From a virus, in IMG/VR virus record IMGVR_UViG_3300021959_000011, positions 1-64,000 of that record: a stretch of 64,000 bases of DNA. One strand, written 5' to 3'. The notes below the pieces were generated by a model. That model was not told the origin of the DNA, ran no database searches, and saw nothing but the letters and a program-made list of their open reading frames with translations. Numbering within the stretch: the stretch's first letter is position 1; each line of letters starts with the position of its first letter. Below are positions 1 through 7,673 of the stretch, piece by piece. The position numbers were made by a program, and so were the translations under genes.

Positions 1-2828
1 GAATCTACAAGGTTTGCAATTTCTGTATCCACATAATTCTCAGTTGCATATCCAGTAAGAGATGGAACTTGTGATGCAACATATGATTTTGTTGCATATG
101 TTGCCAAATCCGCACTTACAAGTTCATCAGTAAAATCTAGTGCAAGTGAGGTGGCATTGATAGCAGTACCAAGTTTTGAACCACCACCGGTCGTAGTAGA
201 TATTACACCTTCATCGCTGGTATAATATACACTGCCTGTAGTAAGTCCAGAGAGACCTGTATGAATTCCGTGTTCAAGAGTTACATCAATAGTCGTTCCC
301 GCTGATGCTGCGACACCATGCAGTTTGTTAGAATCAAAGTTGCTTGCAGTAAATCCTGCTCGAATAAATCTTAGTGCTGCATTTGATCCATTGGGGTAAT
401 ACAAAGAACCGTGTAAACTTGCAGATGTGTAATCAAATGATGCTCCCTCTAACGGCCAACTATTATCGATACTAGTTAATACACCGCTCTTTGTGGGTCC
501 GCTGGCATCAGTAGCAGCAATAGGTGCCTGAATAATCATTGAAGCGCGATTCGACGTGCCGCTGCGATAGTTCATTACCATATGATCACTATTCGGGAAA
601 AACTGAAGATATGATGTTCTGTAATTGGTTGACTGCCATGCAATATGCAAATAATTCGATCTTACTAGAGTAATAGAACTACCACTAATCGTGTATTGTG
701 CATAATTCGCTTTACCACCAACATCACTGTATAGTGAGAAAATTTGATCAGAAACTTTTGGATTCCAATCAGCGTGGTGTACATTAAGACTACTATCAAC
801 AGAATTATTTAAATATGTCGCTGTTGATGAACTTGTTCCATTTGCATAATCAGTGTCATAAACTCTAATATAACCATCATATCCAGAAACTAACCACCTT
901 CCCAAGTTATTTGGATCTAGTTTAATTCTACCACAATCACGATTATTAAATTTATTAGCAACACTAATTACTGAACCAAAGGTTGGGGCATTTACGCCAT
1001 CCCACTCAACTCTGATACAGTATATATCATCCTTTTCAAAGAAAATATTAAAGAAATAACTTCCAGTTGAGCTATGAGCATAGTCATATATAATTTTCAC
1101 ATCTCCACTAAGTGTAGTTGTAGAACCCCAAGTTTCGCCATCAGAATCTGTTATAGTTTCCATGTCTGGTTCTGCATCGTGAGTTGTAGTAGTAGATGTT
1201 ATATTTTTACTGGAGTCCACAGAAAATAGGTGTGCTGTGAATGTTAGAGCCCCCGCTGAGACTGTATCTCTACCAATCCAGAGAACTTTTGATTCGTCAA
1301 CTGGACTTACAAATGGATAACTTTGTTGTCCACTATCACCACCAGAAAAAGAATGCGTACTCCAATAGGTATTATCCTCTATAATTTGAGAATACCAGTT
1401 AGAACCTGCTCTATAAATATGAAAAACTTTCAAAGGATCTGATGGATAGTGTCCACTGAACCATTTATTAAAATTATTTCCAGCACCGCCGGCCGGATTC
1501 AATTCGGCAACATTAGTGTTGAGTGCGGTTGTTGTTACTTCTACTGGAGTCACAGTTCCATCAGTATTCAACATCATAACATCGTTTACAGACGCTGAAG
1601 CTGTTGATGTATATTCTACAACATTAGCGTTTGGCACATCTGCCACTGTGATAAATCCAGCACCATTTGTTAACTGATTGTTGTTTGTTGGAATAGTTGG
1701 TAGATTAGTTAAGTCATTATAAGAGCCAGATGTCGCAACAGATGCGAGAGATGATGTATCTGCCTTAGTCGCTAATGAGTTAGTGACTGTAGTAGAGAAG
1801 TTTGCATCATCACCTAGTGCAGCTGCGAGTTCATTAAGAGTGTCTAATGTGCCGGGCGCAGCATCTACTAGATTATTTATTTGAGTCGTGACATATGTTT
1901 CAGTTGCAAATGACTCCGTACTACCCCCACCAGTTGATGTGACTTCTAAAGCTCCACCATTGTCTGAAAGTTCTATAGTACCAAGTGTGATACTATTCCC
2001 ACTAAGATATAAATCTCTAAACTTATTAGTCGCACTACCTAAGTCATAAGTTTCAGTTGTGTCTGGTATGATATTTCCAGATATACTACTAAGTGACGAA
2101 TTATCAACCCATGTATAATCAGTTCCATTCCAAGAAAGAATTTGATTGTTGGTTGCACTAGTTTGATTTAAGTGTGAATCTACTTTTGTGTCATCATAAT
2201 ATAAATTATAAATTCCTTCATCTACATCATCTGTAGTAAGTAATACCGATCCCTGATAACCATTAACAGAATTTACAGTTACCACGGCCGTTACAAATAA
2301 ATCGTCTACATATTTTTTTCTTGCAGCATCAGTATCATTTATGGGTGCATCAAGACCTTTTATATTTGATGCATATACATCAACCCAAGTTTTTGAAGGA
2401 CTACCTAAGTCATAAGTTGCAGTTGTATCTGGTAATATATCAGTGTAAGAACCTGACGCAATATCATCTGGTTTCCATAATGCCGTAGAATTTTCCCACA
2501 CCAAGGCCTGGCCATCAGTTGGTGGGGTAGTGGTTGTATCTACATCAGTATGGTCACTTATAGAGGTCGTTGCAGTTGCCGCGCTGGCCGTGTCTGTTAA
2601 GTTATCAACAGCTCTTGCGAGTTTTTCTAATTCATCAGCTGTAGCAGTGGACGTTAATTGGTTGACGCGAGTATTTACCGCAATTTCGATTGCAGTGTTT
2701 TCTGTGTGTCCAATTGACTTTGCAGCTCTAGTTATAAGAAGTAATTCAGTTACAGACGCGGTTGCAATTTGATTCTGTAAATCACTTACTAGTGCAGAAA
2801 TAGAACTGTTTAAATTTGAATCTGCCAA
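1..2828 (-). CDS. Large tail fibre protein with MADSNL-type N-terminus (3' end outside window)
   Basis: Open reading frame of at least 942 codons that runs off the left edge, so the C-terminus is missing. I read the start as TTG at 2828..2826: it gives MADSNL, the same N-terminus as three neighbours, and a GAGGAAG ribosome site precedes it. Residues 1-75 are the shared helical module (TEN motif, STAT motif, RAV motif). Two segments of the form YDLGS...(F/W)xDxY follow near residues 139 and 261, a motif common in phage tail fibres. Residues about 440-700 contain repeated short beta-strand blocks with aromatic and Asp/Gly turns that could be a beta-propeller-like domain; that is inference. Expected role: a distal tail fibre or its adaptor, attached through the shared N-terminus. 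A TATAAATA octamer lies 27 bases upstream, so it probably has its own late promoter. Confidence 0.75.
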   Translation of the reverse strand, partial: MADSNLNSSISALVSDLQNQIATASVTELLLITRAAKSIGHTENTAIEIAVNTRVNQLTSTATADELEKLARAVDNLTDTASAATATTSISDHTDVDTTTTPPTDGQALVWENSTALWKPDDIASGSYTDILPDTTATYDLGSPSKTWVDVYASNIKGLDAPINDTDAARKKYVDDLFVTAVVTVNSVNGYQGSVLLTTDDVDEGIYNLYYDDTKVDSHLNQTSATNNQILSWNGTDYTWVDNSSLSSISGNIIPDTTETYDLGSATNKFRDLYLSGNSITLGTIELSDNGGALEVTSTGGGSTESFATETYVTTQINNLVDAAPGTLDTLNELAAALGDDANFSTTVTNSLATKADTSSLASVATSGSYNDLTNLPTIPTNNNQLTNGAGFITVADVPNANVVEYTSTASASVNDVMMLNTDGTVTPVEVTTTALNTNVAELNPAGGAGNNFNKWFSGHYPSDPLKVFHIYRAGSNWYSQIIEDNTYWSTHSFSGGDSGQQSYPFVSPVDESKVLWIGRDTVSAGALTFTAHLFSVDSSKNITSTTTTHDAEPDMETITDSDGETWGSTTTLSGDVKIIYDYAHSSTGSYFFNIFFEKDDIYCIRVEWDGVNAPTFGSVISVANKFNNRDCGRIKLDPNNLGRWLVSGYDGYIRVYDTDYANGTSSSTATYLNNSVDSSLNVHHADWNPKVSDQIFSLYSDVGGKANYAQYTISGSSITLVRSNYLHIAWQSTNYRTSYLQFFPNSDHMVMNYRSGTSNRASMIIQAPIAATDASGPTKSGVLTSIDNSWPLEGASFDYTSASLHGSLYYPNGSNAALRFIRAGFTASNFDSNKLHGVAASAGTTIDVTLEHGIHTGLSGLTTGSVYYTSDEGVISTTTGGGSKLGTAINATSLALDFTDELVSADLATYATKSYVASQVPSLTGYATENYVDTEIANLVD

Positions 2829-2854
2829 CTTATCTTCCTCTTAACTTTCTGTAT

Positions 2855-2862
2855 TATTTATA
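2855..2862 (-). promoter_or_regulatory. T4-type late promoter octamer TATAAATA
   Basis: Exact TATAAATA on the minus strand, 27 bases upstream of the TTG start of the left-edge fibre gene and just past the stop of the upstream gene. T4 late transcription uses this -10 octamer with the phage sigma factor gp55. No -35 is expected. Confidence 0.7.
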
Positions 2863-2864
2863 TT

Positions 2865-3830
2865 TTAATAAAGTGCATTTTTTATAGTTGCTTCTTTCAT
2901 ATTAAATATGGTAGGAATTTTTTGACTTCTATTAATATTAATGTCAAAATTTTCTACTTCTGTAATGGAATATGGAATTCTTGTGAAAATATATTTTCCG
3001 TTTTTTTCTACTCTACCAATTTTAGAGTTTATAGTCAAATAATTTTCATCGTCTACTAATATGATATTTTTATCATAAAATATATATTCCGGCAAACTTA
3101 TATTGGATTCCCAAGCATTGTGGCCAAGTATATAATAGTATGTATCTGAACTTGAATATATCTCATTACTATCATTTATTGTAATTGATTTTGAAGAATA
3201 ATAGTATTTAATTTTTTTAATAATATTCAACTTTTCGTCAAAATGTAGAAAATATGTATACTTATTTCCAGATACAACAATACCTAGTTTTGAAGTCTTT
3301 TCTCCGATTTCAATGTTTTTTATCTTGTCATCTATACTAATCTGTGTTATACTCTCCATGTTGTTGTTACAGAGAATAAAATAATCTTCAAATACAAATA
3401 AAAACCTATTACTACTTGCACCATCCGAAATGACTAAACCTTTTATAAATTTAGAACTATATTTCCCACAAACTTCAAATTGATTATCTTCAAAATTTGC
3501 TACAGAAATATGTCCATTGAATAGAATTGGAAATGAAGTACCAGAAAAATTTTTAGAATTATTATTTGACTTATAAGATTTATATACTATATTATCATTT
3601 GGGTTATTGTAGAATATTTTTGTTTTATCTTTTTGGTGTGCAATTTTCATGCCTGATTGATTTAGGGATAAAACATACCCCCCATCATACTTTACAGGTA
3701 AGTTAGTCACATAATTATTTTCCGAAACTCTATTGGTGTCTATTACATATTTTTTAGTAGTATTACCACTAGATGCATTAGTTGTCATATATGAGTAAGA
3801 AACACCATTATGATAATTAGTTTCTGACAT
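2865..3830 (-). CDS. Predicted beta-rich tail protein, possibly propeller-like
   Basis: Encodes 321 aa. I chose the ATG at 3830 over an in-frame ATG 15 bases upstream because it overlaps the stop of the preceding gene (TAATG), the usual coupled arrangement in this block. No known domain is recognised. The sequence is rich in Tyr, Asn, Ile and Lys, with many short strands broken by polar turns, and repeats of a hydrophobic strand followed by an aromatic strand (for example SNRFLFVFEDYFILC and KYTYFLHFDEKL). This pattern fits a beta-propeller or stacked-sheet receptor-binding domain. It follows three MADSNL proteins but lacks that module itself, so it may be a distal tip carried by the preceding short protein. 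Function is unassigned; a tail or receptor-binding role is inferred from position. Confidence 0.6.
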   Translation of the reverse strand: MSETNYHNGVSYSYMTTNASSGNTTKKYVIDTNRVSENNYVTNLPVKYDGGYVLSLNQSGMKIAHQKDKTKIFYNNPNDNIVYKSYKSNNNSKNFSGTSFPILFNGHISVANFEDNQFEVCGKYSSKFIKGLVISDGASSNRFLFVFEDYFILCNNNMESITQISIDDKIKNIEIGEKTSKLGIVVSGNKYTYFLHFDEKLNIIKKIKYYYSSKSITINDSNEIYSSSDTYYYILGHNAWESNISLPEYIFYDKNIILVDDENYLTINSKIGRVEKNGKYIFTRIPYSITEVENFDININRSQKIPTIFNMKEATIKNALY

Positions 3831-4420
3831 TAGATAGAACCCCATTCATGCCACTGTCCATTTGCATATGCATATACTTTGTTAGTATCTTGTGCAATTG
3901 CAAATGTAGAATTTTTACCGTTTGCTGGGAAACTTGCATAATCTGTATAACTATTAATTTTTGTATTCGTAGGTGCGTTTGCAATACCTACAAATTTATT
4001 TGTAGAATTATTATATACTAAAACATCCCCTGTAGATAAACTACTATGGTCTATATCTCTAATATCTGCCTTTACAATTTCTGACCAAGACATATCAGTA
4101 CCATCAGTTTTTAAGAATTCTCCGGCCTGACCATCCTGTCTTGGTAATTCTGCACCACTGGATGTATTTGGTGTTACTAAGTCTAATACTTTACTAACTA
4201 CCAAAGATAATTTTGTAATCGTTGCAACATCGTTTGCACCAGATAATAAACTGTTTAATCTAGTATTTAATAACTGTTCTAAATCATCATTTTCTGTTTG
4301 TCTAATATTCTTAATTACTCTTGCATATTTAAGTAAATCATCGGCATTCGCTGTAGGAATACTGGTTTTTAAATCTGCAATAATAGAATTGATTGTAGAA
4401 TGAAATGTTGTATCTGCCAT
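3830..4420 (-). CDS. Short tail fibre/adaptor protein with MAD-type N-terminal module
   Basis: Encodes 196 aa, starting with ATG after a GGGGAT ribosome site. Residues 1-75 are the module shared with the two genes upstream and the left-edge fibre: a helical segment ending in IRQTEND, then RLNSLLSGA and LSLVVSKVLDL. It then has a short linker containing LPRQDGQAGEFLKTDGTDMSWSE, an AGxFLxTDGxxxxW segment of the kind seen as structural repeats in fibre proteins. The C-terminus (DTNKVYAYANGQWHEWGSI) resembles the end of the 184-aa neighbour (DDTFQIWNGTSWG). It has no large C-terminal domain, so it may be a connector or a chaperone-like partner of the downstream 321-aa protein, whose start codon it overlaps. 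Structural role is inferred. Confidence 0.65.
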   Translation of the reverse strand: MADTTFHSTINSIIADLKTSIPTANADDLLKYARVIKNIRQTENDDLEQLLNTRLNSLLSGANDVATITKLSLVVSKVLDLVTPNTSSGAELPRQDGQAGEFLKTDGTDMSWSEIVKADIRDIDHSSLSTGDVLVYNNSTNKFVGIANAPTNTKINSYTDYASFPANGKNSTFAIAQDTNKVYAYANGQWHEWGSI

Positions 4421-4424
4421 TTAA

Positions 4425-4979
4425 TTATCCCCAACTAGTTCCATTCCAAATCTGGAATGTATCGTCTGCTTGTATATGTACAACTTGACCGGTGACTGAA
4501 CCAGAAACTGGAATATCTCCCGAAGTTGCGACTGATTGAATTTGTGGTATATTCGAATCAAATTTAGATGTTCCGTCATATAACAATATATCATTGTCAT
4601 TTGGAACTTCGTCTCCAATTTCTGTTATATTTCTTGTTACTACACCATTCCATTCATCTTGATTTCCGTCTGTCGATAAAAATGTATTTGCAGAACCTGT
4701 TTGACTTGGAATAATTTCACCAACTGTCGCAGTATATACTGGATCTAACATTAAACCAACTGCCCTACCAAGTTTAGAAAGATCTGATGCTGTTGCAGTA
4801 GATGTTAAGGAAGAAACGCGAGAGTCTACTGCAACTTCTAATGTTGCATTTTCTGTTTGATCTAAAAAAACATTTGTCCTACATAACTTTAATAATTCTT
4901 CTGCAGATGCACTACTAATTAGTGTTCCGACTCTAGATATAACTGCCGATGTTGATGTATTTAAATTTGAATCTGCCAT
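4425..4979 (-). CDS. Short tail fibre/adaptor protein with MADSNL N-terminal module
   Basis: Encodes 184 aa. An AGGA ribosome site sits upstream of the ATG. The N-terminal 75 residues match the shared module closely: MADSNL, DQTENATLEVAVDSRV, LTSTATASDLSKLGRAV. This is followed by the QTGSANTFLSTDGNQDEWN linker segment and a small C-terminal part ending in DTFQIWNGTSWG. The last element (x-W-N-G-x-x-W) also occurs inside the 395-aa neighbour (YHYWNGSAWQE), which suggests this protein is a truncated or minimal version of the same architecture. It is separated from the next gene by four bases and probably translationally coupled. Probably one of several stacked or alternative fibre components; no enzymatic motif is visible. 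Confidence 0.65.
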   Translation of the reverse strand: MADSNLNTSTSAVISRVGTLISSASAEELLKLCRTNVFLDQTENATLEVAVDSRVSSLTSTATASDLSKLGRAVGLMLDPVYTATVGEIIPSQTGSANTFLSTDGNQDEWNGVVTRNITEIGDEVPNDNDILLYDGTSKFDSNIPQIQSVATSGDIPVSGSVTGQVVHIQADDTFQIWNGTSWG

Positions 4980-4989
4980 CTTTTAATTC

Positions 4990-6177
4990 CTATTCTATCG
5001 CCGGTGGTGTAAAGTTTGTGGTATATCTTACGGCATTACTAATTCTAAAATGTTTTATGTACGCAGAATCGATACCATTATTTGAGGTTTCGTGTAAATA
5101 TAATTTTACTCTACTAATATTAGGTGTTCCTGCATTTGGATTTAAATACGCGACTTGACTACCATTGTGGTAAACTTTACACCCACCAGAATTATATCCA
5201 GAAAATACAATTGCATGATGAACCCACTGCCCAGTTACACTCGATGTTGAGGCGGTTATTGATGCATTTGTACTACTTCCACCAGCTCCATCAAAATTGA
5301 TCATGTCTGTTTTATATTCAACCATTCCTGTGTCAAACCAGTATGCTGGAGTACTTCCGAGAGTATCGATATATCCCCAGAATTCTATTGTAAAATTTGA
5401 CCCCATCGAAAATGATGAGAAGTCATATTGCACTCCACCCGAATTGATATTTTTTAGTGCATTTCCTGATATACCAGTACTAGTTGCACTGACTACAGCA
5501 GTATTTGCATTTACCTGATTGACTCCACCATTACCGTAATTTGATATTTGTTCATTTCTATTTGTGTCAAATGATGCATACCAAATAGTATTTGCATCTA
5601 TCCAATTATATGCTGCGGCCTTAGTTATTTCCTGCCATGCACTACCATTCCAATAATGATATGTGTCTTCTGCAATTGCATAAATAAATTGTCCAGATGT
5701 GCCAGATACTAAATTTGCAGATGATGCAATTGTTTCTATACTTGAGAATGGAGAATCAACTGCAGAAATATTTGTACCATCAAATCCTAGTGCTTTGCCA
5801 TCAGCAGCTGCCGTAAAATCTAAACCAGTTACATCCGTAGAATCTACTTTACTCCAACTTGTTGATATACCATTTGTTTCTAATAATTTATTTGTGTGTC
5901 CAGTTTTAGTAGGTAAATCTACACCTACTACTACATTTGTTTCCAACAGATTATAAACTGCCCTAGAAAGATAGTGTTTTTCTAATGGAGTTGCAGTAGA
6001 TAATAAATTACCTACTCTAGTAGAAATTAAATTTTCTACTGTGTTGTTTTCTGTTCGATTAATAGATTTTAAACATAAAGATATATCAAAAAGTTCTTTT
6101 GCTGTTGAAGTAGGAATTAATGATGTACATCTTGCAACTAAATCGTTAATAGAACCTGTTAAATTTGAATCTGCCAT
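4990..6177 (-). CDS. Tail fibre protein with MADSNL module and C-terminal concanavalin/LamG-like domain
   Basis: Encodes 395 aa. Residues 1-75 carry the shared N-terminal module (NRTENNTVENLISTRV, LLSTAT, LSRAVYNLL). Residues 90-110 contain the TGHTNKLLETNGxxxSWS linker and residues 170-182 the DTYHYWNGSAW element. Residues about 198-395 look like a LamG/concanavalin-A-like jelly-roll: FTIEFWGYID, WVHHAIVFSG, CKVYHNGSQVAYL and a closing RISNAVRYTTNFTPP strand are typical of LamG_3-type domains, which often bind glycans. This makes it a good candidate for a carbohydrate-binding receptor protein at a fibre tip. The arrangement of a common base and variable tip is seen across this four-gene cluster. 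Domain assignment is from motif reading only. Confidence 0.72.
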   Translation of the reverse strand: MADSNLTGSINDLVARCTSLIPTSTAKELFDISLCLKSINRTENNTVENLISTRVGNLLSTATPLEKHYLSRAVYNLLETNVVVGVDLPTKTGHTNKLLETNGISTSWSKVDSTDVTGLDFTAAADGKALGFDGTNISAVDSPFSSIETIASSANLVSGTSGQFIYAIAEDTYHYWNGSAWQEITKAAAYNWIDANTIWYASFDTNRNEQISNYGNGGVNQVNANTAVVSATSTGISGNALKNINSGGVQYDFSSFSMGSNFTIEFWGYIDTLGSTPAYWFDTGMVEYKTDMINFDGAGGSSTNASITASTSSVTGQWVHHAIVFSGYNSGGCKVYHNGSQVAYLNPNAGTPNISRVKLYLHETSNNGIDSAYIKHFRISNAVRYTTNFTPPAIE

Positions 6178-6186
6178 ATCTCTACC

Positions 6187-7173
6187 TTAACCAATTGTAA
6201 CGATTTGGATTTCAGAATTCAATTCCTGTCCATTCGTAAATTGTAATTCGTATTCATTTAATAATGTATATTTTGTTGGACATAAAATTTTACCATCAAC
6301 AAATACCTGTATCCATGAACTATTTATAAATAAATTTTTTCCCTCATTATCAACAAATGTATACTTCAACCTACTTTGAGTTTCAACCTTTTGTATTCTG
6401 GAATATATCAGTTTTGGAGTATTTGATAATTCTTTGTAATCTTTAGTACCCAATTCTGGTTTATTCTTTAGATATTTCCAATCAATTTTTAGGGTTGTCA
6501 AGTCTGGTTTATTTTGGATATTTTTATAGTCTATTGAGTTAAATAAAGGCCTAATTTGATCGACAATATTAGATTTTAACTCGTTTGTATTAGATTCTGT
6601 TATAACTTTATTCCATTTTCTACCATCAGAATAATATAACAATCCTGTATCTTTTGCAATAGTAACCATACCATTGTGTAAATATGGATGTGGAAATTTT
6701 GTAATACTTGAAAATCCTGTAGACCATTTAAAACTTTTCTTTACATGTGCGGTATCTGCAGTTATGTCCAATGTGTTAATTTCTGGATATTTGAATACTG
6801 TAACGCTACCTTTGGCCAGTTCTCTAAATGTCAATTCAATTCTATTATCATCTTTATATGTTACATCATAATTAGTTGTCAAACTATCTTCAATATATAC
6901 AAAAAATGAATTTGCATCAGTACCAAAATTATGATTGATAATCCATTTTCTTTCATTATTATTTTGAATGTGAAAGTAAGTATCTCTTTTTTCTGTAAGT
7001 TGATACCATGTTTTAATTCCATCTAGTTTTGTATAGATGTATAACGCACCACGTACTAGTGCAGTTTCCCCAACTTCTGGATACATTGGAAAATTTAAAT
7101 GATTTGTTGCAAAAGTCAAAGTACCCTTGACTCTTACGTTTTGCATATTTAATGTTCTAGTTTTCTGTGTCAT
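6187..7173 (-). CDS. Tail fibre-like structural protein
   Basis: Encodes 328 aa. Two close ATGs exist (7179 and 7173). I prefer 7173 because the AGAGAAG element then lies six bases upstream, while it directly abuts the first ATG. The start overlaps the end of the 78-aa gene. The N-terminal region (NVRVKGTLTFATNHLNFPMYPEVGE, then GALYIYTKLDGIKTWYQL) has the look of a fibre head-domain block in which an imaging-like segment is followed by a W-containing strand. A second copy-like element is LLYYSDGRKWNKVI. Residues about 220-260 contain three short x-x-L-x-N-x-P/K-P elements (NIQNKPDL, YLKNKPEL, ELSNTPKL), a repeat of 13-16 residues typical of trimeric fibre shafts. The C-terminal strand block may be a tip domain. 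No enzymatic motif is seen. Confidence 0.65.
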   Translation of the reverse strand: MTQKTRTLNMQNVRVKGTLTFATNHLNFPMYPEVGETALVRGALYIYTKLDGIKTWYQLTEKRDTYFHIQNNNERKWIINHNFGTDANSFFVYIEDSLTTNYDVTYKDDNRIELTFRELAKGSVTVFKYPEINTLDITADTAHVKKSFKWSTGFSSITKFPHPYLHNGMVTIAKDTGLLYYSDGRKWNKVITESNTNELKSNIVDQIRPLFNSIDYKNIQNKPDLTTLKIDWKYLKNKPELGTKDYKELSNTPKLIYSRIQKVETQSRLKYTFVDNEGKNLFINSSWIQVFVDGKILCPTKYTLLNEYELQFTNGQELNSEIQIVTIG

Positions 7174-7393
7174 CGTCATCTTCTCTAAATCTAATGTCTT
7201 GTGCAGTACCTACAAAATATACTTTACCAGACAAGGCCATTTTTATAATTTCAAATAAATGTCTTTGATATCTAATATATTCTAATTTTTCTTCTTTAGA
7301 TGCGGATTTATTATCGAAATTAAAATTATCAAGATTTTTTTCAATTTTTTGTATCCATGCAACTATTTGAGTTGGGTGTATAGTTCTACTCAT
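7157..7393 (-). CDS. Small conserved-looking protein of unknown function
   Basis: Encodes 78 aa (MSRTIHPTQIVAW...), overlapping the previous gene by 8 bases and the next by about 17. It is mostly helical and charged, with an acidic tail (REDDDDTEN). The central segment (EEKLEYIRYQRHLFEIIKMALSGKVYFVG) could form an amphipathic helix. Its position between a 68-aa helical protein and fibre genes suggests a small tail assembly or fibre accessory protein. I do not recognise the family. Confidence 0.55.
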   Translation of the reverse strand: MSRTIHPTQIVAWIQKIEKNLDNFNFDNKSASKEEKLEYIRYQRHLFEIIKMALSGKVYFVGTAQDIRFREDDDDTEN

Positions 7394-7592
7394 GTTCTAA
7401 CTTAATCTCCATTTGTGTGAGATAGTTTTGAACTACAGAAACTTGCTCTGCATATTTTTCTCTTAAATCATCTTTATGGAAGTTTGTTACTAATGCATTT
7501 TGTTTTAGCATGCCAATAGATTCTCTCATAACACTTTTCATTTCTGTCGGATCATCAATGAGAGATAGATCATAATATTTTAACTCTTGCAT
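7386..7592 (-). CDS. Small helical protein of unknown function
   Basis: Encodes 68 aa (MQELKYYDLSLIDD...), the first gene after a terminator and a TATAAATA promoter, so it opens a new transcription unit that runs to the left edge. It has an AAGGAG-like ribosome site (GAAAGGAGTTT) upstream. Predicted mostly helical, with heptad-like spacing at the C-terminus (YAEQVSVVQNYLTQMEIKLEHE). Could be a small coiled-coil chaperone or fibre-assembly factor; the family is not recognised. Confidence 0.55.
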   Translation of the reverse strand: MQELKYYDLSLIDDPTEMKSVMRESIGMLKQNALVTNFHKDDLREKYAEQVSVVQNYLTQMEIKLEHE

Positions 7593-7611
7593 TTTTAAAA
7601 CTCCTTTCTTC

Positions 7612-7619
7612 TATTTATA
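7612..7619 (-). promoter_or_regulatory. T4-type late promoter octamer TATAAATA
   Basis: Exact TATAAATA on the minus strand, 20 bases upstream of the 68-aa gene and immediately past the U-tract of the terminator at 7.62-7.65 kb. The terminator-promoter pairing marks the start of the last fibre operon (68 aa, 78 aa, 328 aa, 395 aa and onwards). Confidence 0.75.
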
Positions 7620-7649
7620 TAAAAAAATAGGGGGCCTGGCCCCCTATTT
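7617..7649 (-). terminator. Rho-independent terminator after the 858-aa fibre gene
   Basis: Perfect 10-bp stem AAATAGGGGG / CCCCCTATTT (7625-7634 with 7640-7649) and a five-base loop. On the minus strand it is followed by a run of T (7627 down to 7621). It lies about 25 bases past the stop of the fibre gene. The A-rich other flank could also terminate plus-strand readthrough. Confidence 0.88.
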
Positions 7650-7673
7650 CATAAAGAATTAAATTAATGAGTT

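Noticed and set aside
3831-3845. In-frame ATG 15 bases upstream of the chosen start of the 321-aa gene
   Set aside because: The later ATG overlaps the preceding stop (TAATG) and the five extra residues are the reverse of that junction; coupled start preferred.
4421-4618. 65-aa ORF overlapping the 184-aa fibre gene in another frame
   Set aside because: Same strand, different frame, wholly inside a supported gene; no ribosome site.
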